Assembly: GCF_001999245.1 (NCBI RefSeq)
Contig: NZ_CP019630.1
Coordinates: 3,377,001-3,441,000, forward strand
Origin: Roseibium algicola
Lineage (GTDB): Bacteria; Pseudomonadota; Alphaproteobacteria; Rhizobiales; Stappiaceae
Direction of reading: 5' to 3'
DNA: 64,000 bases
Shown: positions 36,247 through 44,421 of the stretch, in pieces
How the letters are laid out: each line of letters begins with the position of its first letter
Position numbering within the stretch: position 1 is the first letter of the stretch
Made by a program: the position numbers and the translations under genes
The notes under the pieces: model-generated
What the model saw: the letters and a program-made list of their open reading frames with translations, nothing else
Told to the model about the DNA's origin: nothing
The model's database searches: none

Positions 36247-38253
36247 TCAGGCCGGATCTGGTGTGGGGCTGAGAATCTTTTGCAGGGTGTCTGCAAGTTG
36301 AGCATCTGCGAAGGGTTTCGCCAAGACCGGAAATTCGCAGGCGTATTCCTGTCCTGCAAGATCGGACCAGTCGGCGTAACCGGACATCAGTGCAATGCCC
36401 AGATCATGACGCTTCTGCTGGATCTCGCGTGCGAGGGCCAGACCATTGATCTGCCCCGGCATGATGATGTCGCTCAGCACTCCCCGCAATTCGGGAAGGT
36501 CCAGCGCCAGGCTTCGCGCGTCTTCCGCGTTTTCGGCTCTCAGCACCGCGTATCCGAGGTTCTGCAACTGGTCCGTCACCGTGTTGGCAACATCCGGGTC
36601 ATCCTCCACCAGAAGCAGAAGTTCACCCTGACCCGGTTTCAAGGGGAGCGTTTCGCCCTCGTCCGTGTCCCGGCCAGTAGATGGCGTGATACGCTGATAG
36701 GGCAGATAAAGGGTCAGATAGGTGCCGACGCCCAGGGCGCTGGAGATGTGGATCGCGCCGCCTGACTGGCGAATGAATCCATAGACCATGGACAGGCCGA
36801 GCCCGCTGCCCGTGCCGAAGTTCTTGGTGGTGAAAAAGGGTTCGAAGACACGCAGTTGCGTGTCCGGATCCATGCCGCCGCCAGTGTCGCCGACGGTGAT
36901 ACGCGCAAACCTGCCGGATGGAATGCCCAGGTCATCGGCTTCGCGAGTGTCCAACTCGCATGCATCCAAAGTGATGGTCAGCGTGCCGCCTTCCGGCATC
37001 GCATCGCGTGCGTTGAAGGCCAGGTTGATCAGCGCTGTTTCCATCTGCGTCGGGTCGATGCAAGCGCCGATTTCCTTGTCCTGAGCGGTAATCGTCACGT
37101 CGACCGAAGGCGGCAGGGAGCCTTCCAGCAACCGGCCGGCACTGGCGATGACCTTGGCAAGCGACACATTCTGGGGATCGATCGCCTTGCCACGGCTGAA
37201 GGCAAGCAGGCGCTGGATCAGATCCGAGCCGCGCTTGGTCGCTTCGAGCATTGGTGACAGCTTGCCGTCGAGGGTTTCCCGGTCGAGCGGCGTTTCCATA
37301 CGCCCGAGAGACAGAAGATTGCCCATCAGGATCGCAAGCAGGTTGTTGAAGTCGTGGGCGAGCCCGCCGGTGAGCTTGCCGACGGCATCCATGCGCTGAG
37401 ACTGCACAAGCGCTGCTTCCGCCTGCTTCTGGTCCGTGGCATCGAGCGACAGCACAAAAATGCCCAGGGTCCTGCCGTCCTTGGTCATGTCCGGAATGAG
37501 GGTCGAGCGCATGTAGGCGGTACTGCCGTCCGAACGATTGCGCTGATATTCGTAGCTGACGGCATTGCCTTCAAAGGAGCGGTTGATATGAGGCTCCAGC
37601 TCCTTGAACAGGTCCTCGCCAACCACTTCCGGTGCCGGCCGTCCCGCGATCGAGGCAACCGAGTGGCCGAACCAGTCGGCGTAGCGGCGGTTGGCGAAGC
37701 GGAAGACGGGGCCGGGAGACAGATAGGCAATCAGGGCAGGGATGTTGTCCGTCACCAGACGGAGCCAGTCTTCCGACTGCTGCAGTGCCCGTGTGCGCTC
37801 TTCCACCGTTCGTTCCAGCTTTTCCTGCCGGCGGCGATCCTCGGTGACGTCGGAATAAGTTGTGACGAACCCTCCCTTCGGCAGGGGGGTGCCCGAAACG
37901 GCGATCACCTGGCCATTTGGACGGATGCGTTCGAAATAATGCGGTTCGAACAGCTTGGCCCGTTCCAGTCGGCGCTGGATCTTGCCTTCGATATCGCCGG
38001 GCCCATATTCGCCGCGCTCGGCGTTGACACGCAAGAACGCTTCCAGATGCGTGCCGCGACGAGCCAGTTCCTGAGGAAAATCAAGCATTTCCCAAAGGCC
38101 TCGATTCCACGCGACAAGTCTGAGATCGGCGTCGAAGGCCGAAAAGCCCTGATTGATGTGGTCAAGCGCGGCCTGCATCAGATCGAGCTGCGTCTTGAGC
38201 TGTTGTGTCTCCTCCATGGGGTGAGAGTAAGCCCGAAAAGCAGGTTTGACCAT
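36247..38253 (-). CDS. PAS-containing hybrid histidine kinase with receiver domain
   Basis: 668 residues, no transmembrane helix. Two PAS domains (about 30-145 and 165-285), a HisKA helix with the phospho-acceptor in GGLAHDFNNLLAI, an HATPase domain (GDTGGGMDP; GSGLGLSMVYG) and a C-terminal receiver with Asp in VLSDIIMPG. Signal relay is therefore His to Asp inside the protein, and then to the separate regulator. The first PAS begins DHINQGFSAFDADLRLVAWN, a PAS_7 style. ATG 38253 is used; ATG 38217 would remove 12 residues. Confidence 0.92.
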   Translation of the reverse strand: MVKPAFRAYSHPMEETQQLKTQLDLMQAALDHINQGFSAFDADLRLVAWNRGLWEMLDFPQELARRGTHLEAFLRVNAERGEYGPGDIEGKIQRRLERAKLFEPHYFERIRPNGQVIAVSGTPLPKGGFVTTYSDVTEDRRRQEKLERTVEERTRALQQSEDWLRLVTDNIPALIAYLSPGPVFRFANRRYADWFGHSVASIAGRPAPEVVGEDLFKELEPHINRSFEGNAVSYEYQRNRSDGSTAYMRSTLIPDMTKDGRTLGIFVLSLDATDQKQAEAALVQSQRMDAVGKLTGGLAHDFNNLLAILMGNLLSLGRMETPLDRETLDGKLSPMLEATKRGSDLIQRLLAFSRGKAIDPQNVSLAKVIASAGRLLEGSLPPSVDVTITAQDKEIGACIDPTQMETALINLAFNARDAMPEGGTLTITLDACELDTREADDLGIPSGRFARITVGDTGGGMDPDTQLRVFEPFFTTKNFGTGSGLGLSMVYGFIRQSGGAIHISSALGVGTYLTLYLPYQRITPSTGRDTDEGETLPLKPGQGELLLLVEDDPDVANTVTDQLQNLGYAVLRAENAEDARSLALDLPELRGVLSDIIMPGQINGLALAREIQQKRHDLGIALMSGYADWSDLAGQEYACEFPVLAKPFADAQLADTLQKILSPTPDPA

Positions 38254-38385
38254 TCATCCGAGAAGAGAATGGCAGTCCTTGCTGACAAGACCCGACGAGG
38301 GTTACGTGCAGGCCGAAAAACTTCGCCTTTCATGATATGCTGGCCAAGTATTTTTGACTTTGTTTTTCCTGCGATGGAGGGATCC

Positions 38386-40299
38386 ATGCAACTAAAGAAA
38401 CTTGACCCGAGGCTGCGCCGGTATGCGGCCGAGGCAGAACTGAAATCATTTGACGACGAAACCGCCCTCGACACCATTCCGTCCGCTCCCGCGTCCCTGG
38501 AGAGCACTTCTGCCGGGTCGCCGCCGCTTGGGGAGGTCCGACGCGTTCTGGTCGAACTGCAGGCGGATCAACCGCCCGCGGCCTTTGCTGACTTTCATTG
38601 GGTACATGTGGCCGGGAAGATCTATTCCGTCTCGCTTCCGATGAACAGGCTGGCGGAGCTGCATGCGCATCCGTCGGTGGAAACTGTCGAAGCCGGGCGG
38701 CGCTGGTTTCCGATGCTCGAAACCTCCCTTGCCGAAACCAGGGCGAACACGGTCCATCAGGGCAGTACCGGCGTTCCGGGCCGCACAGGGGCCGGTGTTC
38801 TGGTGGGCATCATCGATTACGGAATGGATTTCACGCTCGACGATTTCCGCAAGGCGGACGGCACCACAAGGCTGGCCTTTCTCTGGGACCAGCGCCTCGA
38901 CGCCCGTCCGGGCGAGAGCGCGCCGGATGATTTCGCCTATGGCGTGGAGTATGGGGCCAACCAGATTGACGAGGCACTGAATGCGTCTGATCCGTTCAGT
39001 GTTGTCCGGCACAGGCCGGATGCGGCTTCACACGGCACACATGTTGCGGGAATCGCGGCAGGCAATGGCAGATCGCACGATTCCGACTTCGCAGAAGGAG
39101 CGCATCTTGGAGCAGCGCCCGAAGCCACGCTGATCTTTGTTCAGCCGGATACGCGCGACGGGTCCGGCACATTTACCGATTCCAGCCACGTGGTCGATGC
39201 AGTTGCCTACATCATGAACAAGGCGGATGCGCTCGACATGCCCTGTGTGATCAACATGAGCCTCGGGCAGAATGGCGGTAGCCATGATGGGGAGAGCCTT
39301 GTCGAAAGGGCGATCGACCGTCTGCTGGAGCCTCTGGGGCGGGCGTTCGTGAGCGCGGCGGGAAATGAACATGTCTGGCATGGGCATGCCGCCGGGAACA
39401 TCAAGACGGGCGAAAGCCGGGAACTGCGCTGGAAAACGGGTGGTGGCATGCCTTTGCCCGATGGCACCATCACCCAGACCGGAACGGACAGGACGTCGAG
39501 CGAGCTGGAGATCTGGTATTCGAGTGTCGACAGGTTTGCCGTGACACTGACTGCACCGGATGGAACACAGTACGGACCGGTCACCCCTGGTAAATCCCTG
39601 CTTCAGGACGAGGTCTTTATCGATTCGGAGCGCTTTTCGAGCTTGAACGGACAAGCGCGGATCTACATGCAACTGGAAGCACCATTCGGGCTCGGGATGC
39701 TGAGGTCCGGTGTCTGGACCTTGAAACTGGAGGCACTGGAAGGAGAAAACGGCCGGTTCGACGCCTGGATCGAGCGTGATCTGCGTGACCGGGACAACAA
39801 TTATGCCGATCAGTCTTTCTTCCAGGGCGGCGATTTCGACCCTGTCCGCACGCTCGGCACTCCGGCAACAACTCGCAGGGCAATTGCGGTTGCCAATTAC
39901 AGCCACTATTCACTTTCGCCGGCGGCTTCCTCCAGCCGCGGGCCCACACGCGACAATCGGAACAAGCCAGAGGTTGCCGCCCCTGGAACAAATATTGTTG
40001 CGTCCTGTGCACAAGGCGGACGGAACAACGGCAACGGCGGGGTCCACCCGATGCGTGTGCTGAAATCCGGCACCAGCATGGCTGCCCCGCATGTTGCCGG
40101 TATCGTTGCCCTGCTGTTTCAGGAAGCACGCTCCTTGTCGGCGCCCCAGATCGCAAACATCCTGATGGCGACGTCGGATAATCCGGACGGCATACCGGGG
40201 TTCGATGTTGCCTGGGGCTTTGGCCGGGTGAACGCGGCGCGTGCTCTGCGGCTGTTGCGCGATCCCGATCAGCCCGGGCGCACCGATGCGGTGATTTGA
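38386..40299 (+). CDS. intracellular subtilase (S8 family serine protease)
   Basis: 637 residues from ATG 38386, with GGAGG five bases upstream. There is no signal peptide. The triad is Asp144 in GIIDYGMDF (an unusual DYG in place of DTG), His216 in SHGTHVAG and Ser564 in SGTSMAAPHVAG. Residues about 52-106 look like an inhibitor I9-type pro-region (RRVLVELQA then PMNRLAELHAHPSVETVEAG). An insertion domain of about 200 residues sits between the His and Ser segments. Cytosolic subtilases usually process proteins or serve in defence and phage-related roles. A convergent small gene 33 bases downstream resembles the pro-region. Confidence 0.88.
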   Translation: MQLKKLDPRLRRYAAEAELKSFDDETALDTIPSAPASLESTSAGSPPLGEVRRVLVELQADQPPAAFADFHWVHVAGKIYSVSLPMNRLAELHAHPSVETVEAGRRWFPMLETSLAETRANTVHQGSTGVPGRTGAGVLVGIIDYGMDFTLDDFRKADGTTRLAFLWDQRLDARPGESAPDDFAYGVEYGANQIDEALNASDPFSVVRHRPDAASHGTHVAGIAAGNGRSHDSDFAEGAHLGAAPEATLIFVQPDTRDGSGTFTDSSHVVDAVAYIMNKADALDMPCVINMSLGQNGGSHDGESLVERAIDRLLEPLGRAFVSAAGNEHVWHGHAAGNIKTGESRELRWKTGGGMPLPDGTITQTGTDRTSSELEIWYSSVDRFAVTLTAPDGTQYGPVTPGKSLLQDEVFIDSERFSSLNGQARIYMQLEAPFGLGMLRSGVWTLKLEALEGENGRFDAWIERDLRDRDNNYADQSFFQGGDFDPVRTLGTPATTRRAIAVANYSHYSLSPAASSSRGPTRDNRNKPEVAAPGTNIVASCAQGGRNNGNGGVHPMRVLKSGTSMAAPHVAGIVALLFQEARSLSAPQIANILMATSDNPDGIPGFDVAWGFGRVNAARALRLLRDPDQPGRTDAVI

Positions 40300-40309
40300 G
40301 CTTTTTGAT

Positions 40310-40345
40310 GTGAAAAACAGGATGCGGCGTCGTTAACGCCGCATC
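40310..40345 (-). terminator. rho-independent terminator of the small protein gene
   Basis: Arms GATGCGGCGT (40321-40330) and ACGCCGCATC (40336-40345). The loop contains the stop codon of the minus-strand gene ending at 40333. On the minus strand the stem is followed by CTGTTTTT. Confidence 0.7.
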
Positions 40346-40608
40346 GCACCGCCGACCTGGATATAGGTGACAGCGGTATCCTCAGCGAGCGAGTTGAGGT
40401 TTTCTGCGGTGACGAGCAACGTCATCAGGTGGCTTTGAGGGCTCCAGGACAATAATTCAGGAGTGCCCGCGCTGGTGGTGCGCATAGCCAGGTCGTCCGG
40501 GGTCTTGCCCGGTGCAAGTTCGACCATCGCCTTCATTTGCGCCGAGGGATCGTTTCTCATGATCGCCTTGCGCGCCTGCGGGCTGAGTTTCATCTGCCTG
40601 AAGTCCAT
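40333..40608 (-). CDS. small protein resembling a subtilase pro-region
   Basis: 91 residues from ATG 40608, or 86 from ATG 40593 (AGG four bases before). No signal peptide. The sequence reads KLSPQARKAIM then, after a short linker, MKAMVELAPGKTPDDLA and SHLMTLLVTAENLNSLAEDTAVTYIQVGG. This follows the same order and spacing as the N-terminus of the neighbouring subtilase: KLDPRLRRYA, then RRVLVELQADQPPAAFA, then VSLPMNRLAELHAHPSVETVEAG. It looks like a free-standing copy of the pro-region, a candidate inhibitor or folding helper for the protease. I cannot name a family. Confidence 0.65.
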   Translation of the reverse strand: MDFRQMKLSPQARKAIMRNDPSAQMKAMVELAPGKTPDDLAMRTTSAGTPELLSWSPQSHLMTLLVTAENLNSLAEDTAVTYIQVGGAMRR

Positions 40609-40649
40609 ACCTGGAATATAGCACTGCGCTGTCGGTCTTCAAAACCGGG

Positions 40650-41072
40650 TCAGCGTTTCCGATGCCCCAGTTTTGCGGCCTTGGCCATTTCGGCCCGTTT
40701 TTGCGCGTAGTTGGGTGCAACCATCGGGTAATCCGCGCTCAGGCCCCATTTGCGCCGATACTCGGCGGGGGTCAGGTTGAACTTCGTCTTCAGGTGGCGT
40801 GTCAGAAACTTGAATTTCTTGCCGTCCTCGAGACAGACGATGAACTCCGGAGTGACCGAGTGCTTTATAGGCACAGCCGGCACGAGGGGAGCCCTGAATA
40901 CGGTCGGGGTATTGTTGGTCGCGGTTTCCAGGGCAACGTGGACATCCAGAATCAACTCGATCAGATCCTGCTGCGGGACCGGGTTGTTCGTCACGTAGTT
41001 GGAAACAATTCCCGCGGTGAGCGCCATCAGGTTCGGCGAATCGAAGCTCTCGCCTTCTTCTGGTTCAGCCAT
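40650..41072 (-). CDS. mucR: MucR/Ros-family zinc-finger regulator
   Basis: 140 residues from ATG 41072 (AGGA six bases upstream). The Ros/MucR zinc-finger domain (about 75-130) reads VCLEDGKKFKFLTRHLKTKFNLTPAEYRRKWGL, with a Cys-Asp pair in place of the two Cys in part of the family and conserved His. MucR binds AT-rich DNA and silences exopolysaccharide, motility and virulence genes in alphaproteobacteria. An AT-rich island lies directly upstream, consistent with autoregulation (inference). Confidence 0.93.
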   Translation of the reverse strand: MAEPEEGESFDSPNLMALTAGIVSNYVTNNPVPQQDLIELILDVHVALETATNNTPTVFRAPLVPAVPIKHSVTPEFIVCLEDGKKFKFLTRHLKTKFNLTPAEYRRKWGLSADYPMVAPNYAQKRAEMAKAAKLGHRKR

Positions 41073-41800
41073 GGGAGTTCCTTTTCCGAAATTGGGGACT
41101 GGAGAGGGCCGTGGGCGGGGCGGTGCCGGGCGCGCAGGCAAACCGTGCCAAATAGATTTGTTTTACGACTTCTCTTTTCAAGTAGCGATCACGTTTTTAT
41201 CAAATAAAAAAATGTATGAGGAAATTTCGCCGATTTGGGAAACCCGAGAGTTTTCCATTGGCGCAATCTCAACTGTAGTTCTCAAGAAATACTGGACTAA
41301 AAATTCTGGTTGTTCCAAAAACCGCTGAAATCTGCAGGAAAAATAGACAAAATCGAAAATGCTATTTCTTCTCTATAGAAAAACTTGCTTTTCAAATCTG
41401 TAAACTGAACAGTGTAGTCATGAAGTTCGCATCTGCAGCAAAAGCAAATGTAAGAAAAACAGCATAAATAAACACAAAGTATTTAAAGTAGTGCGAGGGC
41501 GGGGGATATGGGGATGCGGTTTCGGGAGTTCAAGGGCAAAAATGAAAAAGTGAAAAATTGTAAAAAATGATGGATTATCAATGTGTTGCAAAAATATGAC
41601 TCCAAATGTCAATGTGCGCCAGAGAAAAATTCTGGCTTGAATTCCGGCGTCGGAACTGGCTTTTTGATGCGGAGACGGCCAACGGGGTGCAAGTAAACGC
41701 TTGTTGTTGGTAGTCTAAAGGTTAGTTTGAAGGGGTCGCGTTAAAGTATTCGAATCCGTTCCTTCAGCCTTCCGACTGAATTTGAAACTGGAGTAATGTA
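41073..41800. other. AT-rich intergenic region between mucR and porin
   Basis: This 728-base stretch is clearly AT-richer than its surroundings, with many A and T runs from about 41160 to 41640. I find no supported gene; the 64-residue frame at 41418-41612 is low complexity. It probably holds the mucR promoter, the porin promoter (near 41690-41760) and MucR binding sites. Confidence 0.55.
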
Positions 41801-42931
41801 ATGAAACTCAAGAGTTTGATGCTCGGCGCGGCCGCAGCTGCTGCTGCAACCACCGCCCAGGCGGCTGACCTTCCGGTCGCTCCGGAGCCGGTCGACTATG
41901 TTCGCGTTTGTGACGCATACGGCGCGCGCTTCTACTACATCCCGGGCACCGAAACCTGCCTCCGCGTTGGCGGCCGTGTTCGTACCCAGGTTGTCGTCAA
42001 CAACGTTCTGGAAGACGGTGCCTTCAGTGACCGTGACTCCGACGGCTACTCCTGGCTGTCTCGCGGCTACCTGTACCTGGACGCTCGCACGGCTACCGAA
42101 TTCGGTACCCTGCGCACCTACGTGTCCATCTACTCCACCGTGACCAACGGCGAAAACAGCACCACGCTGGAAAACGCCTACATCCAGTGGGGCGGTCTGA
42201 CAGCTGGTCGTCTGACCTCGAACTTCGACATCTTCACCGGTCAGGCCTTTGTCGGTGTCGTGGATCGTGACTGGTCCGACGTGACGTCCAACCAGATTGC
42301 CTACACCGCTGCTTTCGGCAACGGCTTCTCCGCGACCATCGCTCTGGAAGACCGTTCCGATCGTGAATATGGTGATTACGGCGGGACCCGTGCTCCGGAC
42401 TTCGTTGCCGCTCTCGGCGTTTCCCAGGGCTGGGGTTCTGCACAGCTGTCCGGTGCTCTGCACCAGGTTTACCCGGATGCAGCTGCCAACCGCACCAACA
42501 ATGGTGGTGAAGACTCCCTGGGTTGGGCAGTCGGTGGTGGTGCTGCCATCAACCTGCCGATGCTCAACTCCGGTTCGAACATCTTCTTCCAGGGCTTCTA
42601 CGCTGATGGCGCACTGTCCTACATCACCACGTATGACGGCGTAGCCGACTACAACGGCGGCGACACCTCCACCGGTTACTCGCTGTCTGCTGGTGCCTAC
42701 ATCCAGGCAACTTCCACGATCGGCCTCGCGCTTGACGGTTCCTATGCCGACATCGACGCCGCAACTGGCCTGAACGACGTAACCCGTTACGCAATCGACG
42801 GTTCGGTTCAGTGGGAGCCGGTCTCCGGCTTCGTCATGGGTGCAGACGTAGGTTACGCAAACACCGACATCGACACCCAGGGTGACCAGGACGAACTCCT
42901 CTTCGGTGTTCGTATGCAGCGCACCTTCTAA
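41801..42931 (+). CDS. alphaproteobacterial porin (RopA/Omp2 type)
   Basis: 376 residues. A signal peptide ends TAQA, so the mature protein starts ADLPVAPEPVDYV. The N-terminal pair of cysteines is visible in VRVCDAYGARFYYIPGTETCLRVGGRVR, the hallmark of Hyphomicrobiales porins, and the C-terminus ends in Phe as for beta-barrels. About 16 amphipathic strands should form a trimeric pore in the outer membrane that passes small solutes. It is a likely major outer-membrane protein. A hairpin follows at 42982-43009. Confidence 0.93.
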   Translation: MKLKSLMLGAAAAAAATTAQAADLPVAPEPVDYVRVCDAYGARFYYIPGTETCLRVGGRVRTQVVVNNVLEDGAFSDRDSDGYSWLSRGYLYLDARTATEFGTLRTYVSIYSTVTNGENSTTLENAYIQWGGLTAGRLTSNFDIFTGQAFVGVVDRDWSDVTSNQIAYTAAFGNGFSATIALEDRSDREYGDYGGTRAPDFVAALGVSQGWGSAQLSGALHQVYPDAAANRTNNGGEDSLGWAVGGGAAINLPMLNSGSNIFFQGFYADGALSYITTYDGVADYNGGDTSTGYSLSAGAYIQATSTIGLALDGSYADIDAATGLNDVTRYAIDGSVQWEPVSGFVMGADVGYANTDIDTQGDQDELLFGVRMQRTF

Positions 42932-42981
42932 TCTTACGGTTAGACTCTGACTGACTAAAAATGACCTCCAGTCAGTCAATC

Positions 42982-43022
42982 GGCCCGGCAGACTCCAAAC
43001 TGCCGGGCCTCCCCCGTTTTTG
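42982..43022 (+). terminator. rho-independent terminator of the porin gene
   Basis: Ten-base arms GGCCCGGCAG (42982-42991) and CTGCCGGGCC (43000-43009), then CCCCCG and five T. Confidence 0.85.
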
Positions 43023-43170
43023 GGGGACCCGCAGTCGCCAAGAGGAAAAGCGCCGTGTCTGCTGTGCTGTGGTTTCCACGGCAACACCGAGCCGGTGCAG
43101 CTGAAATTTCTTTGCCTCTCCAATTGAAAAGACGTGCGACGCCAGAATGTTCTCGGCTAACATTCGCGGA

Positions 43171-44199
43171 ATGCCAAAGTCTGAATACAAAAAGAAAAAT
43201 CCGACGGTTCAGGACGTCGCCCGCGCCGCCAATGTGTCGACGGCAACTGTCAGCCGCGTTTTGACGACACCCGACAGGGTGTCCGCGGAAACCCGGCGCC
43301 GCGTGTCGGAAGCGGTCGAAAAGACCGGCTACGTCCTCAATCATGCCGCGCGCAATCTTCGCCGCCGGGACACGGGAACGATCGTTGCGCTCGTTCCGGA
43401 CATCGGCAATTCCCACTTTTCGAACATTCTCCAGGGCATTGAAACGGTCTGCGCGGAAAGACAGCTGAAAGTGCTGATTGCCGACACGCGCAAGCCGTCC
43501 ATGTCGCATTCGAGCCTGAGTGACTATTTCAGCAAGAACAATTGCGACGGGATCGTTATCCTGGACGGGCATTTCTCGATTTCCCGAATCAGATCTTCCA
43601 ATCCCAAGTCCCCGCCCATCGTGCTGGCCGGCGAATGGAGCGACGATCCGGCGGTGCCAATTGCCGTTGTCGACAATCTGATGGGGGCGGATCTGGCAGT
43701 GTCGCACCTCCTCGAACTGAAGCACTCCAATATCGGCCACGTTACGGGCCTCCTGTCGCACAAGCCGGGAAGGGACCGGCTCGACGGATTCCGAGCCACG
43801 TTGGGCGGTGCGGGTCTCGATCCGGCCAGTGCCTGGATCTTCGAGGGGGACTACACGCTGGAAGCCGGCGTCAGGGCCGCAAAGGCATGGCTGGACCTGC
43901 CGAACCGGCCGACCGCCGTCTTCTGTGCCAGCGACCGGTCCGCCTTCGGCTTCATTTCATTCCTGAGCGAAGCCGGCATCCGTGTGCCGCAAGATGTTTC
44001 GGTTGTCGGGTTTGACGACATCGACATTGCCGGACATTTCGTGCCGCCACTGACAACAATCCACCAGCCTCGCCGGGCAGTTGGCGAGCAGGCAGCGAAA
44101 CTGTTGCTCAACCTGCTGGGTGGTGCAAAGCCGGACAACGGCAGCGTTCAACTGGAGCCCTGGCTGGTGGTCCGCAAGAGTGCAGTCGAGCTGGTCTAG
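43171..44199 (+). CDS. LacI-family transcriptional regulator
   Basis: 342 residues from ATG 43171; ATG 43147 would add eight residues. The helix-turn-helix reads VQDVARAANVSTATVSRVLTTPDRVSAETRRRV (about 12-45), with hinge LNHAARNLRRRDTG, then a periplasmic-binding-like domain starting IVALVPDIGNSHFSNIL. The ligand and target are unknown. The next gene, 222 bases downstream on the same strand, belongs to the fatty/aromatic acid cluster, but no link is shown. Confidence 0.9.
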   Translation: MPKSEYKKKNPTVQDVARAANVSTATVSRVLTTPDRVSAETRRRVSEAVEKTGYVLNHAARNLRRRDTGTIVALVPDIGNSHFSNILQGIETVCAERQLKVLIADTRKPSMSHSSLSDYFSKNNCDGIVILDGHFSISRIRSSNPKSPPIVLAGEWSDDPAVPIAVVDNLMGADLAVSHLLELKHSNIGHVTGLLSHKPGRDRLDGFRATLGGAGLDPASAWIFEGDYTLEAGVRAAKAWLDLPNRPTAVFCASDRSAFGFISFLSEAGIRVPQDVSVVGFDDIDIAGHFVPPLTTIHQPRRAVGEQAAKLLLNLLGGAKPDNGSVQLEPWLVVRKSAVELV

Positions 44200-44421
44200 G
44201 CATCAGTCATTCGCACATGCAGCGCAAATGAAACAATTCGACACGATTGAAACATATTGCTGAAAATCCGCCGTCCTAGCCTGATTTTCAACGGGTTGGG
44301 ACAGCGTCCTTCTTCGCCTTTAACAATTTACCGGTTGAAGGTTCGGTCGGCACGGCGTTTCATAGCCCCACAGGAAACGACCCTGGAAAACCGGGGCGCC
44401 TTCTAAAGGGAAGAAACATCT

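Noticed and set aside
37354..38385. Long N-terminal extension of the subtilase frame
   Set aside because: The open frame runs 344 codons upstream through the antisense of the hybrid kinase. A strong GGAGG and the family N-terminus place the start at 38386.
41418..41612. 64-codon minus-strand frame in the AT-rich gap
   Set aside because: Low-complexity Phe/Leu/His sequence from A/T runs, with no ribosome site.
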